Assembly: GCF_008692605.1 (NCBI RefSeq)
Contig: NZ_LFCT01000002.1
Coordinates: forward strand, 212,332-276,331
Length of the DNA stretch: 64,000 nt
Reading direction: 5' to 3'
From: Sphingobium estronivorans
GTDB taxonomy: Bacteria; Pseudomonadota; Alphaproteobacteria; Sphingomonadales; Sphingomonadaceae
Part shown: positions 55,761 to 64,000 of the stretch, in pieces
How positions within the stretch are numbered: position 1 is the first letter of the stretch
Layout of the letters: the number at the start of each line of letters is the position of its first letter
The notes under the pieces: model-generated
What the model was told of the DNA's origin: nothing
The model's database searches: none
The model's input: the letters and a program-made list of their open reading frames with translations, nothing else
Position numbers and translations under genes: made by a program

Positions 55761-58700
55761 ATGCAGATAAAACGCCTCAAGCTTTCCGGCTTCAAGAGCT
55801 TCGTCGACCCGACCGAGTTGCGCATCGAACCCGGGCTCACCGGCATTGTCGGGCCGAACGGTTGCGGCAAGTCGAATCTGCTGGAAGCGATCCGCTGGGT
55901 CATGGGCGAATCCAGCGCCAAGTCGATGCGCGGCGGCGGCATGGAGGATGTGATCTTCGCGGGCACCTCCACCCGGCCGCAGCGCGATTTCGCCGAAGTC
56001 TCGCTGCTGACGATTCAGGAACAGGGCGAACTGTTCAACGCGGTGGAGGTCGGCGCCGACGGCGAGCTGGAAGTCACCCGCCGGATCGAGCGCGGCGCGG
56101 GCAGCGCCTATCGGGCCAATGGCCGCGATGTGCGTGCCAAGGACATCTCGCTGATCTTCGCCGATGCCGCCACCGGCCCACACAGCCCGGCACTGGTGAG
56201 CCAGGGTCGCATCGCCGCCGTCATCGCCGCCCGCCCGCAGGAACGCCGCGCCATGCTGGAGGAAGCGGCGGGCATTTCCGGCCTTCATGTGCGGCGCAAG
56301 GATGCCGAACAGAAACTGCGCGCCGCCGAAGCGAACCTGACGCGGCTGGACGAAATCCTGTCCGACATGGATGCCCGCGCCAACAGCCTGCGTCGTCAGG
56401 CCAAGGCGGCGGAACGCTATATCCGCCTGTCGGAACAGATCCGCATGGCCGAAGCACGCACCACCTTCGCGCGCTGGCGCGAAGCCGCCGCCACCGCCGA
56501 CGCCGCCCGGGCCGAAGCGAAGCAGGCTGAAAGTGCGGTCCTCGCCGCACAGGAAGCGCAGCAGGCGGCGGCCGTCCACGCCAATGCCGCCGTCGAGGCG
56601 CTTGCCCAAAAACGCGCCGCCGCCCAGAGCGCCCGTGACGCCGCCAGCGAGGCGGGGCACAAGCTGACCGCCCTGCGCACCGAGCGCGATGGGGTGGTTC
56701 GCCGCCTGCACGATCTGGCGCAGCAGGCCGACCGGCTGGAGGAGGACCGGCAGCGCGAAGGCACGCTCGCCAACGACGCGGCGCAGGCGATTGCCCGCCT
56801 GACCGACGAAATCGCCCGCCTGAAAACCCGCATCGCCGAAACCGAAGCGATGCGCCCCGATTTCGCCGGCCGCATCGCCCGGGCCGAGGATGCCGCCCGC
56901 GACTCCGAACTCGATCTCGCCAAGGCGATGGCGAAACAGGCGGGTGAGCAGGCCGAACTGCGCGTGGCCGAAGCCGCGCTGGCCGCGACGCGCAACCGGC
57001 TCGACCGCGCGACCCGCGAGGCGCAGCGGCTTGAAGCCGAAGCCGCCGCCTTGCCGGACGCCGTCCCGTTGGAGGCCCGACGCGCCGAGGCGTTGACCGC
57101 GCAACAACAAGCCGGCGCCGACCGCGACGCCGCCGAAACCGCGATCCGTACCGCCGAAACCGGTCGTGCCGAAGCCGCCGAAACCCGCGCCAGCGCCGAG
57201 GCCGCCCTCGCCGCTGCCCGTGCTGCGCTCGCCGCCCTCGACAGCGAAGCCGCTGCCCTGAAGCGCGCCGTCGAAACCGGTGCCAACAATCGCAACCGGG
57301 CGCTCGACCGGTTGAAGGCCGCGCCCGGCTATGAACGGGCGCTGGCCGCAGCCTTGGGCGACGATCTGGAAGCACCCATCGCCACCGAAGGCAAGCGCCA
57401 CTGGGCGGGAGCCGCACCGCTCGACAGCGATCCGAAATTGCCCGAAGACTGCACCGCTCTGTCCGCCCATGTGACCGCGCCGCCCGAACTGGCTCGCCGT
57501 CTGTCGCAGGTTGCGGTCGCGGATGGCGACGAAGGCCAGCCGCTCGCCGTCGGTCAACGCCTTGTCACCAGGGACGGTCAGCTTCGCCGCTGGGATGGCT
57601 ATGTGGCGATGGAAGGGGGAGCCGCCGCCGCCGAACGGCTGATCCGCCTCAACCGCCTCGAAGCCATCGCCGCCGTCCGCCCGGCTGCCGATGCGGAGGT
57701 CGAAACCGCCCGCACCGCGCAGGATTCCGCCGCCGAGCGCGAACGCGACGCCGCGAAGACTTTGACCAGCGGTCGAGCCCAGCTTTCCAACGCCGACCAG
57801 CGCCTGCGCGCCGCGCTCCGCGCCGCCGACGAAGCCGCCACCGCCCTCGAACGGCTGACCGGCCGCCGTGAGGCCATGGAAGAACGCCTCGCCGAGGCGC
57901 GTGCCGACCTCCGTTCTGCCGAGGCAGAGCATGAAAAGGCGCGAGCCGCCCGCGTCGCGGTGCCGGACGGTGAGGAAACCCGCGCTCTTGTCACCGCCTT
58001 GCAGCAGGCCAGCGAAAAGGCCCGCCTGACCGTCAGCCAGCTTCAGGCCGATCAGGCGCTCGCCGACCGGGCGCTCGGCAACGACCGCGAGCGCATGACT
58101 GCCGCCGATGCCGAGGCCAAGGGCTGGCGCGCCCGCGCCGGCGAAGCCGCCAAGCGCATCGCCGCCATGGTCGAGCGCAACGACGCTATCGCCAGGGAAC
58201 GCGCCGATATCGCGGATCAACCGGACAGCCTCGCCGCCAGGATCGCAGCGCTCAACGAACAGGGCAACGCGCTGACGGAGGCCGCCGACGCCGCCCGGTG
58301 CGAGGAAAGTGCGGCCGAATCCGCCCTGCGCACCGCCGAGCAGCGGGCCTCGCAGGCGGGCGAAACCCTCGCCCAATGCCGCGAAACTCGCGCCACCGCC
58401 GTCGCCCGCGCCGAAGCGGCGGACGAGAAGCGCGCTGAAACCAACCGCCTGTCGGGCGAACGCTTCGAATGCCCGCCTCCGGTCCTGCCTGAAAAGCTGG
58501 GCTTTCCCAGTGCCGACATCCGCATCGCGCAGACCGAACAGGGGGAGCATGACCGCCTTTCCACCGAACGCGAACGAATCGGCCCGGTCAACCTCGTCGC
58601 CGCACAGGAACTGGAGGAACTGGAAGCCACCCAGGCGAGCAGCCGCGCCGAAAGCGAGGAACTGAGCCAAGCGATCAACCGCCTGCGCGGCTCCATCGGC

Positions 58701-59204
58701 AGTTTGAACCGCGAGGGCCGCCAGCGCCTGCTCGCTGCCTTCGAGGCGGTGGACGGCCATTTCCGCCGCCTCTTCACCACCCTCTTCAACGGCGGTCAGG
58801 CGCATCTGGAACTGATCGACAGCGACGATCCGCTGGAAGCGGGGCTGGAAATCATGGCCCAGCCACCGGGCAAGAAACTCGCTGCGCTGACGCTCCTGTC
58901 GGGCGGTGAACAGGCGCTTACCGCCGTCGCCCTGATCTTCGGGCTGTTCCTGACCAATCCGGCCCCGATCTGCGTGCTGGACGAGGTCGACGCGCCGCTC
59001 GACGACGCCAATGTCGAGCGCTTCTGCGATCTGCTCGACGCGATGGTGGAGCAGACCGACACCCGTTATCTGATCGTCAGCCACAATGCCGTGACCATGG
59101 CGCGGATGCACCGCCTGTTCGGCGTCACCATGGTCGAACGCGGGGTCAGCCGGCTCGTTTCGGTCAATCTGGGCGGCGCGGAAGCCCTGCTCGCGGCCGA
59201 ATAG
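55761..59204 (+). CDS. smc: Chromosome segregation ATPase SMC
   Basis: A 1147-residue SMC. The N-terminal ATPase half has Walker A GPNGCGKS (31-38). A long coiled coil runs to about 500, with a hinge near 500-640 and a returning coil. The C-terminal half has the ABC signature LLSGGEQALTA and Walker B CVLDEVDAPLDD. It condenses and aligns replicated chromosomes with ScpA and ScpB, not found here. Coiled-coil codons give long open frames on the other strand that are artefacts. Confidence 0.97.
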   Translation: MQIKRLKLSGFKSFVDPTELRIEPGLTGIVGPNGCGKSNLLEAIRWVMGESSAKSMRGGGMEDVIFAGTSTRPQRDFAEVSLLTIQEQGELFNAVEVGADGELEVTRRIERGAGSAYRANGRDVRAKDISLIFADAATGPHSPALVSQGRIAAVIAARPQERRAMLEEAAGISGLHVRRKDAEQKLRAAEANLTRLDEILSDMDARANSLRRQAKAAERYIRLSEQIRMAEARTTFARWREAAATADAARAEAKQAESAVLAAQEAQQAAAVHANAAVEALAQKRAAAQSARDAASEAGHKLTALRTERDGVVRRLHDLAQQADRLEEDRQREGTLANDAAQAIARLTDEIARLKTRIAETEAMRPDFAGRIARAEDAARDSELDLAKAMAKQAGEQAELRVAEAALAATRNRLDRATREAQRLEAEAAALPDAVPLEARRAEALTAQQQAGADRDAAETAIRTAETGRAEAAETRASAEAALAAARAALAALDSEAAALKRAVETGANNRNRALDRLKAAPGYERALAAALGDDLEAPIATEGKRHWAGAAPLDSDPKLPEDCTALSAHVTAPPELARRLSQVAVADGDEGQPLAVGQRLVTRDGQLRRWDGYVAMEGGAAAAERLIRLNRLEAIAAVRPAADAEVETARTAQDSAAERERDAAKTLTSGRAQLSNADQRLRAALRAADEAATALERLTGRREAMEERLAEARADLRSAEAEHEKARAARVAVPDGEETRALVTALQQASEKARLTVSQLQADQALADRALGNDRERMTAADAEAKGWRARAGEAAKRIAAMVERNDAIARERADIADQPDSLAARIAALNEQGNALTEAADAARCEESAAESALRTAEQRASQAGETLAQCRETRATAVARAEAADEKRAETNRLSGERFECPPPVLPEKLGFPSADIRIAQTEQGEHDRLSTERERIGPVNLVAAQELEELEATQASSRAESEELSQAINRLRGSIGSLNREGRQRLLAAFEAVDGHFRRLFTTLFNGGQAHLELIDSDDPLEAGLEIMAQPPGKKLAALTLLSGGEQALTAVALIFGLFLTNPAPICVLDEVDAPLDDANVERFCDLLDAMVEQTDTRYLIVSHNAVTMARMHRLFGVTMVERGVSRLVSVNLGGAEALLAAE

Positions 59205-59219
59205 ATCCGCTTCCCTCCG

Positions 59220-60125
59220 TCACGCGCTGCCCACCACCAGGCAGCACAGGAACATCAGCAGCCCGGCAAAACGGTTGGACCGGAATTTGAGGAGCGGATC
59301 GGCGCCATTCTCCTTGAGCGCCGCCACCTGCCAGAGCAGGTGCATCGCCATCGGCAACAGCGCCGCCAGCGCCAGTCCCTGCGGCCGCACCTGCCAGATC
59401 GCCGCCGCCCACAGCGCCAGCGCCAGCCCGTAGCAAAGCGTCACGCCGCTCCGCACATGCCGGCCCATGGAGAGGGCACTCGACCCGATACCGATCAGCG
59501 CGTCGTCCTCCCGGTCCTGAAGCGCGTAAATGGTGTCATAGCCGACCACCCAGAAGATGCAGCCGCCATAGAGCAGCAGCCCCGCCCCGGTCAGCGCACC
59601 GGCGACTTCGCTCCACCCGACCAGAGCCGCCCAGGAAAAGACCAGCCCCAACCAAAGCTGCGGCCATCCGGTGATCCTCTTCATGAAGGGATAGGCCGCC
59701 ACCAGCGCCAGCGATGCCAGCGCCACGATCTGCGCGTAAAGATGCAGTTGCAGCAGCACGGCCAGCCCGACCAGACAGAGCGACACCAGCCAGATCCAGG
59801 CGGTCCTGAGCGAGACCGCCCCGCTCGCCAACGGACGCGAAGCCGTGCGCGCCACCTGCCGGTCCAGATCGCGGTCGACAATATCGTTGAATACGCATCC
59901 CGCCCCGCGCATGGCGATGCTGCCCAGCAGCAGCCACAGGATCAGCGGCCAATGGGTCCGCGCGCCGCCCGCCAGCACCACCGCCCAGGCGCCGGGCCAG
60001 AACAGCAGCCACCAGCCGATGGGCCGGTCGAAACGCGCCAGCAGGGCCAGGGCGCGCGGAACATCCGGCAGGCGCGCGACCAGACCGCGCGCTTCGCTGT
60101 CGGGAACTATCGTCTGATTCACCAT
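59220..60125 (-). CDS. ubiA: 4-hydroxybenzoate polyprenyltransferase
   Basis: A 301-residue membrane prenyltransferase of ubiquinone synthesis. It has about eight helices and two Asp-rich motifs binding Mg and the polyprenyl diphosphate: NDIVDRDLD (80-88) and YDTIYALQDREDD (about 200-212). RPIGWWLLFWPGAWAV opens the first helix. The UbiH-like enzyme at 618-1826 acts later in the same pathway. The gene is convergent with smc. Confidence 0.93.
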   Translation of the reverse strand: MVNQTIVPDSEARGLVARLPDVPRALALLARFDRPIGWWLLFWPGAWAVVLAGGARTHWPLILWLLLGSIAMRGAGCVFNDIVDRDLDRQVARTASRPLASGAVSLRTAWIWLVSLCLVGLAVLLQLHLYAQIVALASLALVAAYPFMKRITGWPQLWLGLVFSWAALVGWSEVAGALTGAGLLLYGGCIFWVVGYDTIYALQDREDDALIGIGSSALSMGRHVRSGVTLCYGLALALWAAAIWQVRPQGLALAALLPMAMHLLWQVAALKENGADPLLKFRSNRFAGLLMFLCCLVVGSA

Positions 60126-60201
60126 GTCTCCGTTCGGGCCAAAGCTTGTCGAAGCCCTCCCCTTCTCTTTAGAACGGGCCGACCACAAGCAAAGAGACAA
60201 A

Positions 60202-60948
60202 ATGACCGCAACTCCCGCCTGGCCGCCGCAGAGCGCCCCGCGCCTCCATGTCGAAACCCCGCTGGGCGAGGGCGTCGCCGTGCCGGTCGACGGCAACCCG
60301 GCCCATTATCTCATCAGCGTCATGCGGGTGAAGCCGGACGACATCGTGCTGCTCTTCGACGGCCGATCGGGCGAATGGGCCGCCAGGGCGCGCGACATCC
60401 GCAAGCGCGACCTGATTCTGGACGTCGTCAGCCAGACCAAGGCGCCCGAGGATGTCCCGGATTTCTGGCTCTGCTGCGCCCCGATCAAGAAGGGCCGGAT
60501 CGACCTGATCGCGGAAAAGGCCTGCGAACTGGGCGTTGCGCGGCTGCAACCCGTGCTCACCCGCCGCGCGGTGGTGGACAAGCTCAACCTCGACCGCCTT
60601 CACGCCCATCTGGTCGAGGCCGCCGAGCAATGCGGGCGCACGGCGCTGCCAGAGCTTGGCGCGATGATGAAGCTCGACGCGCTGCTCAGGGATTGGGCGG
60701 AGGACCGCTGGCTGTTCTTCGCCGATGAAACGGGCGGCGCCCCCCTTGCGGACACGCTGAAAGCCCATGCTGGCCCGGCGGCTTTCCTGATCGGCCCGGA
60801 AGGCGGATTCGACCCCGCCGAACGGGCGGCGATCCGCGCGGTAGCCAAAGCCGTGCCTGTCTCGCTTGGGCCCCGCATCCTGCGCGCCGAAACGGCCGCC
60901 ATCGCCGCCACCACCGCCTGGATGACGATCAACGGCGACTGGCGCTGA
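60202..60948 (+). CDS. rsmE: 16S rRNA (uracil-1498-N3)-methyltransferase
   Basis: A 248-residue SPOUT methyltransferase with the RsmE blocks HYLISVMRVKPDD (N-terminal PUA-like domain), KKGRIDLIAEKACELGVARLQPVLTRR, EQCGRTALPEL, FLIGPEGGFDPAE and LGPRILRAETAAIAA (knot). It methylates U1498 in the decoding region. ATG 60202 has an AGAGA ribosome site; the upstream ATG at 60124 overlaps the ubiA start and is not favoured. Confidence 0.95.
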   Translation: MTATPAWPPQSAPRLHVETPLGEGVAVPVDGNPAHYLISVMRVKPDDIVLLFDGRSGEWAARARDIRKRDLILDVVSQTKAPEDVPDFWLCCAPIKKGRIDLIAEKACELGVARLQPVLTRRAVVDKLNLDRLHAHLVEAAEQCGRTALPELGAMMKLDALLRDWAEDRWLFFADETGGAPLADTLKAHAGPAAFLIGPEGGFDPAERAAIRAVAKAVPVSLGPRILRAETAAIAATTAWMTINGDWR

Positions 60949-60989
60949 CCGGCAAGGCGGCTTTCATACCGTTTTCTTCCGCAACCGGA

Positions 60990-61018
60990 TTGAAGCTGTC
61001 ATAGACGCAGCTTATCTG
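60990..61018 (+). promoter_or_regulatory. Possible sigma-70-type promoter of gshA
   Basis: TTGAAG (60990-60995), a 17-bp spacer, then TATCTG (61013-61018), about 50 bp before the gshA start. The -35 and spacing fit a housekeeping promoter; the -10 is weak. Position is the main support. Confidence 0.3.
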
Positions 61019-61070
61019 TGCGCCGAACGTTGCGCGTTTGACGCATCGGGGGGATAGATTAAGGCGGGGC

Positions 61071-62444
61071 ATGAGCACCAGAACCGACTCAGGGGGCAAG
61101 GATCCCATCATCGAAAGCCGCGAGCAGTTGATCGCGGCCTTTGCCAAGGGCGCCAAGCCCAAGGATCGCTGGCGGATCGGCACCGAGCATGAGAAATTCG
61201 TCTACAGCCGCAAGGATCATCATGCGCCCTCATATGATGAGCGTGGCGGCATCCATACGCTGCTGATCGGGCTGACCCGCTATGGCTGGAATCCGGTGTT
61301 CGAGGGGGAGAATATCATCGCCCTGTCCGGCACCGACGGCACGGTCAGCCTGGAACCGGCGGGGCAGCTCGAACTGTCCGGCGCACCGCTGGAAAATCTG
61401 CACCAGACCTGCGCGGAAACCAGCCGGCATCTGGAGCAGGTGAAATATGTCGGCGACATGCTGAACCTGGGTTTCCTGGGTCTTGGCATGTGGCCGGACA
61501 AGAGCCGCGAAGAACTGCCCATCATGCCCAAGGGCCGGTACGACATCATGCTGCGGCACATGCCGCGCGTGGGGTCGCTGGGCCTCGACATGATGCTGCG
61601 CACCTGCACCATTCAGACCAACCTCGACTATGGCAGCGAGGCGGACATGGTGAAGAAGTTCCGCGTCTCCCTCGCCCTGCAACCGCTGGCGACGGCGCTC
61701 TTCGCCAATTCCCCCTTCACCGACGGCAAGCCCAACGGCTATCTGTCCTACCGCAGCCATATCTGGTCGGACACCGACCCGGGCCGCACCGGCATGCTGC
61801 CCTTCGTGTTCGAGGACGGCTTCGGCTATGAACGCTATGCCGACTATGCGCTCGATGTGCCGATGTATTTCGTCTATCGCGACGGCCGCTATATCGATGC
61901 GGCGGGGCAGAGCTTCCGCGATTTCCTCGATGGCCGACTTCCCGCCCTGCCCGGCGAAAAGCCGACCGAAAAGGATTGGGAGGATCATCTCTCCACCGCC
62001 TTCCCCGAAGTGCGCATGAAGAGCTTCCTGGAAATGCGCGGGGCCGATGGCGGACCGTGGAACCGTATCTGTGCGCTGCCCGCCTTATGGGTCGGCCTGC
62101 TCTACGACGAAAGCGCTCTCGACGCCGCCTGGGATCTGGTCAAGGACTGGAGCATGGAGGAGCGTCAGATATTGCGCGATTCCGTCCCGAAACTGGCGCT
62201 CGACGCGCCCATCGCGGGTGGGCGCAGGCTGCGCGACATCGCCGGCGACGTGCTCGCCATCGCGCGCAGCGGCCTTTCCGCCCGCGCGCGCCTCAACGCA
62301 TCCGGCGACAATGAAACCGGCTATCTCGCGCCGCTGGACGAGATCGTCGCCTCCGGCCAGACCCACGCCGAACGCCTGCTGGCCCGTTATCATGGGGAGT
62401 GGCAAGGCGATTTGAGCCGCATCTATGCCGAGGAGAGCTTTTAG
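61071..62444 (+). CDS. gshA: Glutamate-cysteine ligase
   Basis: A 457-residue enzyme of the alphaproteobacterial/plant-type GCL family that joins glutamate and cysteine, the first step of glutathione synthesis. WRIGTEHEKFVY, LSLEPAGQLELSGAPL, YDIMLRHMPRVGSLGLDMMLRTCTIQTNLDY and LALQPLATALFANSPF are diagnostic. AAGGCGGGG lies just before ATG 61071, which is therefore preferred to ATG 61038. Confidence 0.95.
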   Translation: MSTRTDSGGKDPIIESREQLIAAFAKGAKPKDRWRIGTEHEKFVYSRKDHHAPSYDERGGIHTLLIGLTRYGWNPVFEGENIIALSGTDGTVSLEPAGQLELSGAPLENLHQTCAETSRHLEQVKYVGDMLNLGFLGLGMWPDKSREELPIMPKGRYDIMLRHMPRVGSLGLDMMLRTCTIQTNLDYGSEADMVKKFRVSLALQPLATALFANSPFTDGKPNGYLSYRSHIWSDTDPGRTGMLPFVFEDGFGYERYADYALDVPMYFVYRDGRYIDAAGQSFRDFLDGRLPALPGEKPTEKDWEDHLSTAFPEVRMKSFLEMRGADGGPWNRICALPALWVGLLYDESALDAAWDLVKDWSMEERQILRDSVPKLALDAPIAGGRRLRDIAGDVLAIARSGLSARARLNASGDNETGYLAPLDEIVASGQTHAERLLARYHGEWQGDLSRIYAEESF

Positions 62445-62495
62445 CGCTCGCCCCTTTATCCGCGCGCGGCGAATGGGTGATGGGGGGAAGCCCTC

Positions 62496-63797
62496 TCACT
62501 CCGCGGGGTGAACGATATTCTCCTGCCGGGGATTGCGCCCCGCCACCCAGGTGAAGAAGCGGGGCACAATCCCGTTGCGCGCGATCCACGCGCTATAGGC
62601 TTGGTACTCCGGATCGGCGGCGAGATGCGCTTCCTCGGTCCTGGCGCGCCAATAATAGACGCCATTAGTAATCGCGAGCATCGCGCAGTTCCGCGCGATG
62701 TCGGTCAAACTCCCCGAAATGCTGAGAAATGGAAGCGCGGACAACCACCAGAAGAGATTTTTCGAGAGATACGCCGGATGGCGCGTCCAACGATAAGGGC
62801 CGTGTGTCAAAATTCCACGATGCGTCAGGTTCGAAAAACGGGGGCCAAAAGCCACCGTCGCCCAGGCATAGATGGCGGTGAGCAGCACCAGCGCGCCACC
62901 CAATAACCATTGGAGCATCTGATGTCCCTGCGTCCAATAGTCCCATTCGGCGCCGCCCGCATGATAATCGAGCGGCCCGCCATTGCCCATGAGTACGAAG
63001 GGCGGATAACAGATCAGCGCCGCCACCCAAGCGCCCAGAAAAGGATTGGCGGTGCGGATATGCGAATCCAACGGCCTCATCGTGAGCATATATCCGACGG
63101 TGGCCATGCAAACATCGATCATGAACATGATCGCGATCAGCAATTGGGTCAGGGCCACCGGATGGGAGAAGGCATCCTCCACTCGCCACTGAACCACGCT
63201 GGCGAAATTGCCCGGCACGATCGACAGCATGAAGGCCAGGAAAAATCCCTTCACCGCCCAGGCCCGCGCATGATGGGCAACTTCGGCTCCGTCCGGCATG
63301 CCGGCGGTGCCACCAATCACCCATTGCCCGAAGGCATAGGTGGCGTCCCTGGGTTCCGCCAGCCGTCGGTCCAGCCAGATCACATAAGGCACGGAAACCG
63401 CGAGCAGCCAGGGCGCGGCGCTCATGAACAAAGTCATGGAATAGTGGTAATTCCCGCTCCAGTACCAGCGCGCGACGCAGTAAAAGACAGCGATGGCCAG
63501 CCAGGTCGTCCAAAGTCCGGCAATTTTCACGACGCTGATATCCAACACCGACCGCCAACAGCGTGGGGGAGTCTGCCAATCGATTCCGGTCGATGCATTG
63601 CGATGAACCTTGTCGATCAGGAGCGACCATAGCACCATCGGCACAGCGCAGGCGATCACGGCGGCAAAGCCCGCATTGGGTCCGTTCATGCCATAATGCC
63701 GCGCTATAATCGCCCAAATCCCGAGTCCGGAGAGGCCAGCCAAGCCGACGCCATGGCTGACAGCGGATTTGGGACAGGGAATGGCATGTTTGCGCAT
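62496..63797 (-). CDS. Membrane protein with isoprenylcysteine/phospholipid methyltransferase-like C-terminus
   Basis: A 433-residue multispan protein with about nine hydrophobic helices. The last 130 residues carry GPYRWTRHPAYLSKNLFWW and RARTEEAHLAADPEYQAYSA, a pattern of the ICMT/PEMT-like membrane methyltransferases (a histidine-proline followed by a paired-glutamate block). The 300-residue N-terminal part is unfamiliar and much longer than usual. The substrate is unknown. ATG 63797 is used. Its end lies 51 bp from the convergent gshA stop. Confidence 0.7.
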   Translation of the reverse strand: MRKHAIPCPKSAVSHGVGLAGLSGLGIWAIIARHYGMNGPNAGFAAVIACAVPMVLWSLLIDKVHRNASTGIDWQTPPRCWRSVLDISVVKIAGLWTTWLAIAVFYCVARWYWSGNYHYSMTLFMSAAPWLLAVSVPYVIWLDRRLAEPRDATYAFGQWVIGGTAGMPDGAEVAHHARAWAVKGFFLAFMLSIVPGNFASVVQWRVEDAFSHPVALTQLLIAIMFMIDVCMATVGYMLTMRPLDSHIRTANPFLGAWVAALICYPPFVLMGNGGPLDYHAGGAEWDYWTQGHQMLQWLLGGALVLLTAIYAWATVAFGPRFSNLTHRGILTHGPYRWTRHPAYLSKNLFWWLSALPFLSISGSLTDIARNCAMLAITNGVYYWRARTEEAHLAADPEYQAYSAWIARNGIVPRFFTWVAGRNPRQENIVHPAE

Positions 63798-63936
63798 GGC
63801 ATCGGCTTAGCCAAAAATGGTAAGTAAGCCGTGAAGGTATGTCCGCGAACGGTTTCCGACCAAGATCAGGAATCCCGGCGGCCAGCCTGCAAGAGTTTGC
63901 GACAGGCAGCGGGAACGACAACGCTCAGAAACGACC

Positions 63937-63966
63937 AAAGGCCCCTCGCGATGGCGAGGGGCCTTT
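63937..63966 (-). terminator. Intrinsic terminator downstream of the tRNA-fMet gene
   Basis: Thirteen-bp perfect stem AAAGGCCCCTCGC / GCGAGGGGCCTTT with a 4-nt loop, 11 nt past the CCA end of the tRNA. The minus-strand tail is GGTCGTTT. A plus-strand T-run (TTTT) also fits, so it may work both ways. Confidence 0.8.
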
Positions 63967-63977
63967 TAGTGGTTGTT

Positions 63978-64000
63978 TGGTTGCGGGGGCAGGATTTGAA
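63978..64000 (-). tRNA. Initiator tRNA-fMet, 3' end only (cut by window edge)
   Basis: On the minus strand 64000-63978 reads TTCAAATCCTG, then the 3' acceptor strand CCCCGCA, the discriminator A and an encoded CCA. This agrees with the tail of E. coli tRNA-fMet (TTCAAATCC...CCCCCGCAACCA). A72 opposite the expected C1 is the mismatch that marks initiator tRNAs. The body lies beyond the window, so the anticodon is not seen. Confidence 0.8.

Noticed and set aside
55500..59111. Very long open frame (about 1200 codons) on the minus strand opposite smc
   Set aside because: It mirrors the high-GC third positions of smc, has low-complexity glycine/arginine content and no family features; smc on the plus strand has all its motifs.

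Overview
The window is high-GC DNA that reads as a chromosomal segment of an alphaproteobacterium, most likely a sphingomonad (Sphingobium/Sphingomonas-like). This is inferred from gene content and protein style (DUF2093 next to xseA, mutY-dciA-dsbA-smc, a suf operon with sufT, a psp operon with its own pspF, a long TonB-dependent receptor), not from a database search. It is almost entirely housekeeping and envelope genes. I saw no phage, transposase, CRISPR array or rRNA. One tRNA 3' end (initiator tRNA-fMet) is cut by the right edge.

Left part (1-13 kb): the tail of an unknown gene coupled to a cytochrome b561; a UbiH-type monooxygenase; ilvE with a long terminator; threonine aldolase coupled to an EamA exporter; an SDR protein; then the SUF iron-sulfur operon on the minus strand (sufR-sufB-unknown-sufC-sufD-sufS-sufT-sufA). 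A perfect inverted repeat in front of sufR is a good candidate operator. An AraC regulator lies upstream.

Middle (13-37 kb): pyrD, a gamma-glutamyltransferase, a lipoprotein and a detached sufE. Next is a phage-shock locus. pspF faces a minus-strand operon (57-aa secreted or membrane peptide, pspA, pspB, pspC, three small PspB-like proteins) with a textbook sigma-54 promoter between them. Then follow a hydroxyacyl-CoA dehydrogenase, the complete ybgC-tolQ-tolR-tolA-tolB-pal operon, a MarR-controlled FUSC/DUF1656/HlyD/NodT tripartite exporter with a palindromic operator, and divergent M16 and M28 peptidases.

Right part (37-64 kb): clpB; a large TonB-dependent receptor with a GTG start; an xseA-DUF2093-M23 peptidase operon head to head with purD; a membrane-anchored HHH protein; an acyltransferase; an SGNH hydrolase whose last codons lie inside a tandem 103-bp structured repeat; cysQ-like phosphatase, pmbA, nudC and mutY on the minus strand; dciA, two DsbA-like proteins and smc on the plus strand; ubiA against rsmE; gshA; and a methyltransferase-like membrane protein.

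The items most worth following up are the expanded PspB-like set and the 57-aa peptide under the sigma-54 promoter, the unrecognised TTG-start gene inside the suf operon, the two palindromic operators, the tandem structured repeat, and an orphan minus-strand terminator upstream of pyrD that implies an unannotated short transcript.
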